From: Blastobasis lacticolella
Taxonomy: Eukaryota > Arthropoda > Insecta > Lepidoptera > Blastobasidae
NCBI GenBank assembly: GCA_905147135.1
Contig: LR990060.1
Location: 13,904,001-13,968,000, forward strand
Reading direction: 5' to 3'
Length of the DNA: 64,000 bases
In this document: piece after piece, positions 33,801 through 35,812 of the stretch
Position numbering within the stretch: the first letter of the stretch is position 1
Layout: each line of letters starts with the position of its first letter
The notes under the pieces: model-generated
The model's input: the letters and a program-made list of their open reading frames with translations, nothing else
Told to the model about the DNA's origin: nothing
Database searches by the model: none
Position numbers and translations under genes: made by a program

Positions 33801-35812
33801 ATGGCAGTTGGAAACATCCACTTCTTCACCTCTTCAATAGCTGAAGTTCGACTAGCCTCAAAGTACGAAATGGTCACCCATCCAGTTTCCGGACTGCGAG
33901 CGTTGCTTAACCTTGGTTAGCGGTCTCACAGGCACGCTGCTACTAGATCAGTGCCACTTGCTTGTTCCATCATACTTGCCAATATTAAAATTGTCGACAA
34001 CAAACCACGCACCTCTAGCAACCTGGCATGACGGCTAAAAAGGACTAATACCCAAATTCCATCCACAGGCGAAACTTCGCGATAACGATTAAATTATTAT
34101 TTATTAGTTTGCAGCGAAATTAAAATGAGCCTCCGCCAAGCTTGTTTGTTTTGTTATATGCATATTATTAAAGTTTCACAAAGCTTTGTACACAAGCGTT
34201 TAAGCGATATTTTACATATAATACGGATTGTTTGAGCGATGCTCAATCTTTTTGGGCGTACGATCCTCAGGACGAATTTTTATCCCTTAATACGTACGTC
34301 TTGTAAATTTTTAGGATTTATTTATTTTATTGTGATAGTCTGGCTCCTGCATCTGCTGTTCATCCGTCGGTTAAAATCGAAACTAATCGTCTTTCTTTTC
34401 TTTCACAATTTACAGTGACATGTATTTCTAACTAATAAAATATGTACATCTTTAAAGTGTTTAAGTGTTAGTTTTCTGTGTCAAGCCTGATACTCAAACA
34501 TACCGAGACGTAAGGTTTGACAGGGCTTGCCAGAATTTTACAACCTCCTGAATGGTTTTGAGGTAGCGGTGATATATACAATATGCAAATGCGCATTTAC
34601 CGGCTCCACATCAAGTTCTAGTTGGTTGACCTCTAAGCCTTTAGTCACCTCTTAAGACCAATACTCAAGGGATTTGGTGTAATTCTACTCTGCCAGATGC
34701 CACGAATGCAACAAATCGGTAAAACTATACTAATGATAAAAAATCTCCTATTTCAGGTCTACATCAGCGAGATATCTGTGCCGGATATCCGCGGCTGCCT
34801 CAGCGCCGTCCTCAAAATCGTCGGTCATCTTGGTGTCCTCTTCAGTTTCACTATCGGAGCTTACTTGGACTGGCAGCAACTCGCACTATGCATATCAGCG
34901 GCTCCATTACTACTATTCTGCACAGTCTTATACATCCCAGAAACTCCGAGCTATCTTGTCCTGATAGGGAAAGAGGAAGAGGCCTTTAAAAGCCTTCTTT
35001 GGCTAAGGGGCCCCAACTCCGACGTCGCTCAGGAACTAGCAACAATCCGAACCAATGTCCTAGCCAGCAAGAATGTTAGTCGACGCCCGAACCAAGTATC
35101 TGGACTGATATCTCTGGATGTCAGGACTATGAATAGACTGTTAGGTCCCATTTTGGTAACCTGCGGTCTGATGATGTTCCAAAGATTCTCTGGAGCGCAT
35201 GCATTCTCTTTCTACGCTGTCCCGATTTTCAGGAAGACTTTTGGAGGCATGAATCCGCATGGGGCGGCTATAGCTGTGTCCTTCGTACAGTTGCTAGCAT
35301 CATGTCTATCTGGACTTCTTATAGATACAGTCGGCCGTTTACCATTACTGATCGTCAGCTCTGTTCTTATGTCCATGGCTTTAGCAGGATTCGGCAGTTA
35401 CGCGTACTACGAAGAAGTGCATCGCAACCAGAGAATACAGAACGTGATGTTCCACCAGGCTATTGGGCAGAACGACTGGATCCCTCTTCTATGCGTTCTA
35501 GTTTTCACTATAGCCTTTTCTTTAGGCATGAGTCCCATATCTTGGTTATTGATTGGTGAGCTATTTCCTTTAGAATACAGGGCATTTGGATCGGCTATGG
35601 CTACGGCGTTCAGCTACCTATGCGCATTCGTTGGTGTGAAAACCTTTGTTGATTTCCAACAGGCCTTAGGTTTGCACGGTGCGTTCTGGCTATACGCTTC
35701 CATAAGCGTTGGTGGGTTGTGTTTTGTCGTCTGCTGCGTGCCAGAGACCAAAGGGAAGGACTTGGATGAAATGGATCCAAATTACGTCCAAAATCTGTCG
35801 CCGAAGAGGTAG
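1..35812 (+). CDS. Sugar-porter (MFS) transporter gene, Tret1/GLUT-like, four exons visible, 5' end off the window
   Basis: Joining 1-852, 23718-23883, 30556-30743 and 34757-35812 keeps one frame (intron phases 0, 1, 0) and gives 753 residues ending in TAG. Residues 1-284 are a hydrophilic Tyr/Arg/Lys-rich extension. About 285-753 is a complete 12-helix sugar porter: YSSPAIAS after helix 1, GRRR in loop 2-3, VYISEI and PDIRG in helix 4-5, PETPSYL after helix 6, GLMMFQRFSG in helix 7, DTVGR in loop 8-9, WLLIGELFP in helix 10 and PETKG after helix 12. By family it should be a plasma-membrane facilitative carrier for trehalose, glucose or another polyol. Helix 7 has R and H where the family usually has the second Q and the N of QQ-SG-N, and loop 2-3 lacks the usual Asp before GRR, so the substrate may differ. 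Linking exon 1 to the rest is inference from phase and from the natural join LPQ-VLAALAVS; transcript data could disagree. Confidence 0.78.
853..1412 (+). other. Start of intron 1, little recognisable
   Basis: AT-rich intron sequence after the GTGAGT donor. Around 1120-1190 a short pyrimidine-rich piece (CCCGGCCTCTGTCAGAGTCC) resembles 23915-23990 and is probably a reverse-strand LINE scrap. Nothing else seen. Confidence 0.4.
1413..1755 (-). repeat. Dispersed repeat of a common lepidopteran type
   Basis: Begins after an A-run with GCCTGCGTCAAGCCTG and CCCGTAGGGATAGGCAG. A related phrase occurs at 41215-41245 (GCCTGTGTCCCACAGG). Non-coding. The family is familiar from lepidopteran sequence but I cannot name it, and the strand is a guess. 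Confidence 0.4.
1756..2335 (-). repeat. Family C repeat, reverse strand, split by a LINE-B1 insertion
   Basis: The 3' half (1756-1905) carries the reverse complement of GTCCTGCAGTGGACTGTTAT; the 5' half (about 2133-2290) carries the reverse complement of GGTGTCGTACAAGGCGACTA. In the + copies at 5265 and 31187 these parts lie next to each other, so the LINE piece at 1906-2087 entered this element later. Confidence 0.65.
1906..2087 (+). mobile_element. LINE-B1 3' end, 5'-truncated
   Basis: Encodes the last residues of a LINE reverse-transcriptase ORF (LDYDMGSFKRYIRGLF) followed by a 3' UTR ending GTTTGTCTGCCGTATAACAT and an A-rich tail. Same layout as 11874, 22628, 53149 and 62365. CR1/Jockey-like by its C-terminal pattern. 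Confidence 0.7.
2336..2866. other. No gene or clear repeat
   Basis: AT-rich intron sequence. A small inverted repeat GCCAAT...ATTGGC lies near 2470-2495. A GC-richer patch at 2770-2850 has no recognised match in the window. Confidence 0.4.
2867..3298 (+). mobile_element. SINE-A, tRNA-headed, split by MITE1
   Basis: The head begins GACGACCTGA at 2867-2876 and resumes TGAGTGGTTCAGTGGTCAAC at 3038. It has a Pol III A-box-like TGGTTCAGTGG and a B-box GGTTCGATTCC, then the family body and a tail with TAGATGGCG and an A/T-rich end. This is a retroposon, not a tRNA gene. The 161 bp MITE1 lies inside the head. Confidence 0.85.
2877..3037 (+). mobile_element. MITE1, copy inside SINE-A
   Basis: A 161 bp element with imperfect terminal inverted repeats of about 39 bp (GGGCCTATCGGCTA against GGGGCTATTGGCTA; 33 of 39 match). 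The copy at 27170-27330 has the same length with 5 differences. Flanked by TGA on both sides (2874-2876 and 3038-3040). No coding capacity. Confidence 0.8.
3299..4007 (+). repeat. Family L dispersed repeat and neighbouring unassigned sequence
   Basis: 3430-3560 holds the phrase ACTAAACCGATTTTCATGAA, related to copies at 11492, 17050, 22157, 28400 and 50560. 3560-3780 holds CCGTTGCGTAGTTTAAAAGG and GGGACAGACAGC, a phrase common in lepidopteran intergenic DNA. A perfect 10 bp-arm hairpin lies at 3401-3423 (GCGCCTAAAT, AAC, ATTTAGGCGC). Confidence 0.5.
4008..4245 (+). repeat. Family D repeat, 3' end toward CCAAGAT
   Basis: Contains GATGCTCTTACGGTGAGGGA, CAGGTTCCCCTGGTAGCAGG and GAGAGCACAACCGGGACATT, ending before GGCCAAGATTAT. 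The end matches the 3' tail of the RTE-type remnant at 15110-15165, which sets the strand. Other copies: 9685, 14018, 23395, 26668, 42152, 46815, 53757, 55185. Confidence 0.7.
4560..4795 (-). mobile_element. Family F LINE 3' end, inside the direct repeat
   Basis: Carries GGCATTTGACCGCCATCTCA and the reverse complement of coding for a LINE C-terminus (copy at 7686-7874 reads [16 protein letters not shown]). Degenerate. Confidence 0.6.
4885..4982 (+). mobile_element. Family E LINE 3' end with TGATGA tail
   Basis: Has GATCGCAGGTACCAGCTGGA then CGTCTTTCGGCTGATATGAT and (GAT)n. It matches the last codons and 3' UTR of the family E ORF read on the minus strand at 44993-45535. Confidence 0.65.
5265..5517 (+). 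repeat. Family C repeat, nearly full 3' part
   Basis: Contains GGGTGTCGTAAGAGGCGACT, CCAAGCGTGGAGATTATGGC and CCTGCAGTGGACTGTTATGG and ends GCTGTGATGATGAT. Likely the 3' UTR of an RTE-like LINE or a SINE with that tail. Confidence 0.6.
5518..7051. other. Unassigned intron stretch with one hairpin
   Basis: No gene recognised. A hairpin at 6399-6449 pairs TTTCAGCAACATTATTG with CAATAATGGTTGCTGAAA (one-base bulge); the same bases also form a direct repeat with 6381-6400 (GTGACAGTTACATAATGG). The ORFs here are short with no family motif. Confidence 0.4.
7052..7385 (+). repeat. Family C repeat interrupted near its middle
   Basis: 5' part with GTGGTGTCCGGCAGAATAAA at 7052-7165, then about 140 bp of foreign AT-rich sequence with a T-run, then GATTATGGCAATAACCTCCC and a TGATGATGATG tail. 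Confidence 0.6.
7535..7885 (-). mobile_element. Family F LINE 3' end with a (GTAAA)n tail piece nested in it
   Basis: The minus strand at 7686-7874 encodes [20 protein letters not shown], the typical end of a LINE reverse-transcriptase ORF. Between 7609 and 7700 a (GTAAA)n run, ACTCTTTATTGCACACAC and AGGCGGCCT interrupt the family F 3' UTR, probably the 3' end of another LINE. Confidence 0.65.
7886..9179. other. AT-rich intron stretch, nothing recognised
   Basis: Low complexity and AT-rich from 7900 to 8170. An 87-codon ORF at 8472-8735 has no family motif and I treat it as chance. Confidence 0.4.
9180..9250 (+). repeat. Repeat M, LINE-like 3' end with GAGTTTGAGTTTG tail
   Basis: GAGAGATATTTAATGTCCTA followed by AATCAATAAA and a TTGAG repeat. 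A second copy, 15314-15378, sits inside a SINE-A. Confidence 0.55.
9565..9625 (+). repeat. RTE-type 3' tail
   Basis: GCGTGTTGCGCGGGATCGCA, ACCGGGATATAGCGCCGAG and (ATG)n match the end of the RTE-type remnant at 15110-15165. Confidence 0.6.
9685..9845 (-). repeat. Family D repeat, reverse strand
   Basis: ATCTTGGCGTTAATATCCCG, GTCCGCCTTGACCATGCTCC and ATCTGACCTCCGTGACC in the family order. Confidence 0.7.
9924..10030 (-). mobile_element. LINE-B3 3' end, reverse strand
   Basis: TTTTTTATACCACAAAGGTG, CAAACAAGCTTACGGCCTGA and CAGCCTATGGACGTTTGCAG: the reverse complement of the B3 3' UTR whose + form is at 15945. Confidence 0.65.
10031..10628. other. Unassigned, one perfect hairpin
   Basis: No gene. 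Bases 10386-10425 form a perfect 15 bp-arm inverted repeat, AATTCAAAATAAGAT and ATCTTATTTTGAATT around a 10-base loop. Confidence 0.45.
10629..10890 (+). mobile_element. SINE-A, full length
   Basis: GACGACCTGAGTGGTTCAAT head, intact A-like and B-box (GGTTCGATTCC), body, TAGATGGCGCTGTGTGAATT near the end and a TATTTATTTATTTA tail. Very close to the copy at 31888, so probably recent. Confidence 0.85.
10891..11491. other. Unassigned AT-rich stretch
   Basis: Nothing recognised. Short ORFs on both strands (10898-11168, 11101-11331) have no family motif. Confidence 0.35.
11492..11600 (+). repeat. Family L fragment
   Basis: TACTGAACCAATTTTAAATA and GTAAACTGGCTTTCAAACC, as at 17050 and 50560. Confidence 0.5.
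11612..11850 (-). mobile_element. LINE-B2 3' end, reverse strand
   Basis: TTTTTTTATGTCATAAAGTA then GCGGGCCACCTGCTGGAAAG, TAACACGTTGCTCTGGCAGC and GGTTCCCCAAACC. Same unit at 50168 and 51231 (minus) and 45956 (plus). Confidence 0.7.
11874..12079 (+). mobile_element. LINE-B1 3' end with ORF C-terminus
   Basis: Reads IRMWNELPATVFPLDYDM in frame, the C-terminal signature of a LINE reverse-transcriptase protein, then the B1 3' UTR with A-tail. Lies tail-outward beside the inverted B2 copy at 11612. Confidence 0.75.
12080..12521. other. Unassigned
   Basis: No gene or clear repeat; a short purine-rich patch GAAAGCGAAGCGAAG near 12382. Confidence 0.35.
12522..12805 (-). mobile_element. LINE-B3 (12522-12640) and LINE-B1 (12675-12805) 3' ends, both reverse strand
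   Basis: First piece: CCACCAAGGTGGCAAACAAG and GGCATCACCCACGCGTTGCC. Second: GGCATGCGAGCCTGATGGAA, CACCGCCGCCTATGGACATC and AATGCGTTGCC. Two separate truncated insertions in series. Confidence 0.65.
13007..13265 (+). mobile_element. SINE-A, full length
   Basis: GACGACCTGAGTGGTTCAGT head, GGTTCGATTCT (B-box, last base changed), body and TATTTATTTATTA tail. Confidence 0.83.
13500..13820 (+). CDS. Possible small ORF in intron 1, 106 residues, unknown
   Basis: From ATG at 13500 (MPYILLAVSLFSHVYMAAVV) the frame runs to TGA at 13818-13820. The N-terminus is hydrophobic enough for a signal peptide or one membrane segment, then basic (GYHHRRPRKPVN, RVKRKCKY). I recognise no family, see no repeat over the ORF itself, and cannot tell it from a chance ORF. 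It lies on the sense strand of the transporter intron. A 17-base phrase just upstream (TGTTCTAGAAGTAAGAA) recurs at 28668. Confidence 0.15.
   Translation: MPYILLAVSLFSHVYMAAVVIVPGPNRTSLFRVGYHHRRPRKPVNLCYLRVKRKCKYLSSNDPLPKLDPCLVVPMIWSRNFVAASFQHFGRPALCIFVYWADGTFI
13940..13997 (+). repeat. Half copy of MITE3
   Basis: GCTACAATAAAAAGTGGC then GCTGTTATTTCGATC and TACAATTCGATCGAG parallel the right half of MITE3 at 40690-40748. Confidence 0.5.
14018..14108 (+). repeat. Degenerate family D repeat
   Basis: CAGGTTACCTGTTATTAGGG, GTAAGCAGTCACTCAACTGT and ATTACCTGACATGCCATATC line up with family D after many substitutions: an old copy. Confidence 0.5.
14109..14780. other. Unassigned
   Basis: No gene or repeat recognised within the window. 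Confidence 0.35.
14781..15170 (+). pseudogene. RTE-type LINE, end of reverse-transcriptase ORF, frameshifted, with 3' tail
   Basis: One frame reads LRWYGHVLRSPEN...RRGRPKKRWLD, then a shift is needed to continue as SDMRANGLTTKDAKDRAKWT. This pattern (RWYGH, GRPKKRW, then D-R-W) is the C-terminus of RTE-clade and related LINE proteins. A 3' UTR with GTGTTGTGCGGGAGCGCAAC, CAAGATGATGATGATGATGA follows. Dead: broken frame, no upstream catalytic part. Confidence 0.7.
15227..15535 (+). mobile_element. Old SINE-A with repeat M nested inside
   Basis: Degenerate head 15227-15287 (GCGACCTATGTGGTTCAG, GGTTCGATTCCCGA), then repeat M and its TTGAG tail at about 15288-15381, then the SINE body and TAGATGGCGCTGTGTAAATT near the end. 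Confidence 0.7.
15555..15780 (+). repeat. Family L-like dispersed repeat
   Basis: AAAGTCCGATGCGGTGTCTA, CTATCTGTCTGTTCGGGATA and AAATGGATTTTCATGCGG, phrases shared in part with 31434 and 46237. Confidence 0.45.
15945..16075 (+). mobile_element. LINE-B3 3' end
   Basis: TTTACGGGGTCGGCAACGCG, GGTGATGCCCCTGGTATTGC and CAAGCTTGTTTGCCACCTTA, then an A-run. Confidence 0.7.
16175..16405 (-). mobile_element. Family F LINE 3' end
   Basis: The minus strand reads [16 protein letters not shown], the degraded LINE C-terminus seen at 7686-7874, with the family F 3' UTR to its left. Confidence 0.6.
16406..17048 (+). repeat. AT-rich stretch ending in LINE-type 3' end N
   Basis: 16420-16900 is AT-rich with no features. 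16920-17048 ends TTTGTGCACAATAAATGATA plus (AAAT)n. The same end in reverse (ATTTATCATTTATTGTTCAC) lies at 20872, so these are two copies of one LINE 3' end. Confidence 0.5.
17050..17238 (+). repeat. Family L fragment and (AAAGT)n microsatellite
   Basis: TTAACTACTAAACCGGGTTT and AAACTGGCTTTCAAATATAG, then ATCCATTCGGGAGCTATCAA. A pure AAAGT run occupies about 17214-17238. Confidence 0.5.
17467..17692 (+). mobile_element. Old SINE-A with damaged head
   Basis: GACGATATGGTTCAGTTGGT, then a deletion that removes most of the head; body and TAGATAGCGCTGTGTGAATT follow. Many substitutions. Confidence 0.65.
17693..17963. other. Unassigned, family L tail phrase at the start
   Basis: 17695-17730 (CCCTTTTAAAGTCGGAGGTT) resembles 50729-50764. 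The GC-richer 17735-17960 is not recognised. Confidence 0.35.
17964..18185 (-). mobile_element. SINE-A, reverse strand, abutting an older + copy
   Basis: Starts (AAAT)n ATTCGTGGACAAATTCACAC and runs to GGGACCTCTTGCGTGGCAGA, CCGGC, where it stops short of the head. The next base begins the body of a + strand copy. Confidence 0.75.
18186..18312 (+). mobile_element. SINE-A body, older copy, head lost
   Basis: AATTTAAATGATGACTTTTT, CTGTTACGGGTCTGGGTAT and GATAACGCTGTGTGAATTTG. Together with 17964-18185 it forms a long imperfect inverted repeat. Confidence 0.65.
18313..20327. other. Long unassigned intron stretch
   Basis: No gene seen. 18540-18860 is rich in TGACG/ATGTGATG phrases, including two related starts, GCACGAAACGATG and ACACGAAACGATGTGATG. 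19697-19757 repeats GGCCTGACTGGC/ATAGGCC. 19835-19912 resembles the ACTCTTTAT...AGGCGGCCT LINE end at 7630-7700. The rest is AT-rich. Confidence 0.4.
20328..20382 (-). mobile_element. LINE-B3 3' fragment, short
   Basis: GGCAAACAAGTTTACGGCCT and TGATGGTAAGCAGCC, part of the B3 3' UTR in reverse. Confidence 0.5.
20470..20595 (+). repeat. Dispersed pair S, copy 1
   Basis: TAAGTGACTTTAGTGTGGAT, TCTGCCAAGAGGATCTGAGG and TTTTTTTTACTTCTAGAACC parallel 39665-39790. Element type unknown. Confidence 0.45.
20609..20858 (-). mobile_element. SINE-A, full length, with target-site duplication
   Basis: From AAATAAATAAATATTCGTGG to CCACTCAGGTCGTC. Flanked by AAATATT at 20602-20608 and 20859-20865, a 7 bp duplication that shows retroposition. 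The reverse B-box is intact. Confidence 0.88.
20872..21090 (-). repeat. LINE-type 3' end N, reverse strand
   Basis: Starts TTTATTTATTTATTTATC ATTTATTGTTCAC, the reverse of the end at 17010-17048. The inner limit is not clear. Confidence 0.45.
21258..21360 (-). mobile_element. LINE-B1 3' end, reverse strand
   Basis: TTTAATGTCATACGGCAGAC, CAGGCAAGCGGGCCACCTGA and CACCGCCGCCTATGGACATC. A related scrap in + orientation lies at 21111-21145 (GACGCATTGGCATTCGCTAC). Confidence 0.6.
21361..22627. other. Unassigned stretch with a family L fragment
   Basis: 22157-22300 is family L (AAACTGCTGAACCAATTTTA). 21510-21720 is GC-richer (GGGCCCTCCAAACC, GGCTGGGCCCGCC) but not recognised. Nothing else. Confidence 0.4.
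22628..23032 (+). pseudogene. LINE-B1, longest ORF remnant in the window
   Basis: An open frame at 22631-22981 encodes the last 116 residues of a LINE ORF2: VFYRLYNGECSEELFNLVRT, then a basic stretch with HPHYVDPL, then TIRMWNELSVTVYPLDYDM. This is the typical C-terminal region after the reverse-transcriptase domain in CR1/Jockey-like elements. The catalytic part is absent (5' truncation), so it is dead. A B1 3' UTR follows. Confidence 0.78.
23033..23394. other. Unassigned
   Basis: No gene or clear repeat. Confidence 0.35.
23395..23645 (-). repeat. Family D repeat, nearly complete
   Basis: From CGTTTATATCCCGGTTGTGC through GTCCGCCTTGACCATGATCC to CTCACCGTAAGAGCATCGG. It ends 72 bases before exon 2 of the transporter. 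Confidence 0.7.
23718..23883 (+). CDS. Sugar transporter exon 2 (helix 1 and start of helix 2)
   Basis: Acceptor GTTCCAG at 23711-23717; donor GTGAGT at 23884; 166 bp entering in phase 0 and leaving in phase 1. Encodes VLAALAVSLAPFSAGLGKGY, then SSPAIASL and LTDQQASWLASLSFL. The hydrophobic run with GYSSPAIASL is the helix-1 signature of sugar porters (GLUT8 and insect Tret1 share Y-S/T-SPA). Confidence 0.92.
23905..25931. other. Start of intron 2, scattered repeat scraps
   Basis: 23915-24000 looks like a reverse-strand LINE scrap (ATCATCATCATCAGCCCGGT). A TTTC run lies near 24283-24297. 24740-24820 has a family L phrase. 25195-25260 looks like the reverse 3' end of a LINE (ATAATAATCATTTATTGCAG). 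The rest is unassigned. Confidence 0.4.
25932..26581 (+). repeat. Tandem duplication, two units of about 330 bp
   Basis: Unit 1 (25932 to about 26274) and unit 2 (about 26275-26581) match from GCTTTTTAATAACAATCACA to ACTGACACAGTGGG. The offset is 335 bp on the left and 323 bp on the right because unit 2 lacks 12 bp in the ATGCATAAGCATATGCAT stretch. The 5' ends of the units are more diverged. No coding. Confidence 0.8.
26668..26850 (-). repeat. Family D repeat
   Basis: GGGTCCGCTCTGACCATGAT, GAGCGACTGCCATCTGACCT and GATTGGATCATGGTTACACA. Confidence 0.65.
26900..27080 (-). repeat. Repeat Q, copy 1 (partner at 59295)
   Basis: The reverse strand matches 59295-59440 over GTTTCAAGATAATTATTTC, CATGTATTTTTTATGGACGT and CATGTCA. 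An ORF on the minus strand reads VIMTCIFYGRYEHVKTILSI; the partner reads VMMTCIFYGHYEHVRTRHSI. No family recognised. Confidence 0.55.
27170..27330 (+). mobile_element. MITE1, second copy
   Basis: 161 bp, five substitutions and no gaps against 2877-3037, same terminal inverted repeats. Also preceded by GACCTGA, but followed by AGGATAAG. Confidence 0.78.
27331..27460 (+). repeat. Repeat T, copy 1
   Basis: CAACAATGCTCGCATTGTTG then AAGGTAGCCAGCGGAATTAC. The second phrase recurs at 30746 next to the exon-3 donor. A type common in lepidopteran DNA. Confidence 0.55.
27684..27890 (+). mobile_element. SINE-A, 5'-truncated
   Basis: Begins CCGGGCAGAAATTGAAATGA, past the tRNA head; carries an A11 insertion in the body and ends CACGAATATTTATTTATTAT. 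Confidence 0.8.
27891..29811. other. Unassigned intron stretch
   Basis: 28400-28590 is a family L type (CGCAAAAACCGCTGAATGGC). 28960-29335 is GC-richer with two overlapping short ORFs and self-similar CAGTGGC/GGCAGTGCC phrases, perhaps a DNA-transposon scrap. 29335-29420 looks like a reverse LINE end (TTCTTTATTTATATAAG). 29640-29800 may be reverse LINE coding, too worn to call. Confidence 0.4.
29812..29935. mobile_element. Small inverted-repeat element, 124 bp
   Basis: Terminal arms of 28 bp with 3 mismatches: AACCGCAAATCGATGTACAGG at the left, CCTGTACATCGATTTGCGAT at the right, about 68 bp between. No coding. MITE-like; no second copy seen here. Confidence 0.65.
29936..30417. other. Unassigned, family L/P phrases
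   Basis: 30170-30200 (CTAGCTTTTCCTCGCGGCTC) is a repeat end common in Lepidoptera. Otherwise nothing. Confidence 0.35.
30418..30500 (+). pseudogene. Decayed partial duplicate of transporter exon 3
   Basis: GGAGCGATGGCAGGCTCCGC, GGCGATGCGTCACGCACG and CGCCGCGTGCTGTCCCGAGC align with the exon at 30562-30640 (GGCGGCATGGCCGGTGGCGC, AGCGATGCGTCACGGACG, CGCCGCGTGCTGTCTCTAGC). Read with a frame change it gives FGAMAGSAAMRHA and GRRRVLSRAA, the same loop 2-3 motif. It has no acceptor at the matching place and a 2-base length change, so probably not used. It lies 140-144 bp upstream of the working exon. Confidence 0.72.
30556..30743 (+). CDS. Sugar transporter exon 3 (helices 2-4)
   Basis: Acceptor CTTGTCCGCAG ends at 30555; donor CAG|GTAAGG at 30744; 188 bp, phase 1 to phase 0. 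Encodes GALFGGMAGGAAMRHGRRRV, then two hydrophobic helices ending FCCSILTVLSQ, which joins VYISEI of the next exon. GRRR is the loop 2-3 motif of the superfamily; the usual D two or three residues before is M/R here. GC-rich against its surroundings. Confidence 0.92.
30744..30860 (+). repeat. Repeat T fragment abutting the exon-3 splice donor
   Basis: GTAAGGTAGCCAGCGAAATC then CACAGGCATGACGCATTCC and ATCTTAGTCCTCACAGTG. The AAGGTAGCCAGCG phrase matches 27408-27420, so the intron from about its third base is repeat-derived. Confidence 0.55.
31081..31150 (+). mobile_element. LINE-B4 3' end
   Basis: ATGGGCGACAGTTACGACTT, ACCATCAGGTGGGCTGTCTG then CATAAAAAAG. A second copy lies at 61461-61530. 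Confidence 0.55.
31187..31408 (+). repeat. Family C repeat
   Basis: GGCCGTGTGGTGTCCGGCTG, CATGGGTGTCGTACAAGGCG, CTAAGTCCTGCAGTGGACTG, then a TGATGAT end. Confidence 0.65.
31430..31836 (+). repeat. Family L piece and a degenerate TCCCTTT minisatellite
   Basis: 31434-31530: CCTGAATGAATGGATAGATT, shared in part with 46237. 31705-31790: about five degenerate units built on AAAATRTCCCTTTCKCA with spacing near 20-23 bp. An inverted unit (GACATTTTGCGAAAG) lies at 31822-31836. Confidence 0.5.
31837..32176 (-). mobile_element. Old SINE-A, reverse strand, split by a younger SINE-A
   Basis: TTCACACAGCGCCATCTAGC to GCTTGTGTCATGGG (31837-31886), resuming TGTTAGATAATTGATATG at 32155-32176. The head side is lost. 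Confidence 0.75.
31888..32148 (+). mobile_element. SINE-A, full length, inserted in an older SINE-A
   Basis: GACGACCTGAGTGGTTCAAT head, perfect B-box, body and TATTTATATTTATATTTT tail. Flanked by ATGGGT at 31881-31886 and 32149-32154, the target-site duplication. Confidence 0.88.
32177..34634. other. Unassigned rest of intron 3
   Basis: 32930-33000 ends like a LINE 3' end (CCTGAAATAAATGAATAAAT). 33065-33240 has repeat phrases (CTAGCCGTCCCTTGCGGTAG). No gene or other structure recognised. Confidence 0.4.
34635..34705 (-). repeat. Family C fragment close to exon 4
   Basis: TTTAGTCACCTCTTAAGACC and TAATTCTACTCTGCCAGATG match reverse family C. It ends about 50 bases before the exon-4 acceptor. 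Confidence 0.55.
34757..35812 (+). CDS. Sugar transporter exon 4 (end of helix 4 to C-terminus)
   Basis: Acceptor CTATTTCAG ends at 34756; stop TAG at 35810-35812; 351 residues. The open frame reaches back to 34697 in the intron, but homology starts at VYISEI. Order: VYISEISVPDIRG, helix 5-6, LYIPETPSYL, a central cytoplasmic loop, GLMMFQRFSGAHAF (helix 7), LLIDTVGRLPLL (loop 8-9), a loop with two NQ-rich stretches, GMSPISWLLIGELFP (helix 10), TKTF-like KTFVDF, HGAFWLYA (helix 12) and CVPETKGKDLDEM. In GLUTs helix 7 binds hexose through Q282, Q283 and N288; here these are Q, R and H. The Trp of helix 10 is kept. Confidence 0.95.
   Translation, partial: VYISEISVPDIRGCLSAVLKIVGHLGVLFSFTIGAYLDWQQLALCISAAPLLLFCTVLYIPETPSYLVLIGKEEEAFKSLLWLRGPNSDVAQELATIRTNVLASKNVSRRPNQVSGLISLDVRTMNRLLGPILVTCGLMMFQRFSGAHAFSFYAVPIFRKTFGGMNPHGAAIAVSFVQLLASCLSGLLIDTVGRLPLLIVSSVLMSMALAGFGSYAYYEEVHRNQRIQNVMFHQAIGQNDWIPLLCVLVFTIAFSLGMSPISWLLIGELFPLEYRAFGSAMATAFSYLCAFVGVKTFVDFQQALGLHGAFWLYASISVGGLCFVVCCVPETKGKDLDEMDPNYVQNLSPKR

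Noticed and set aside
34697..34756. Start codon at 34697 for the transporter
   Set aside because: It lies in the intron, upstream of a good acceptor. A protein starting there would lack helices 1-4.
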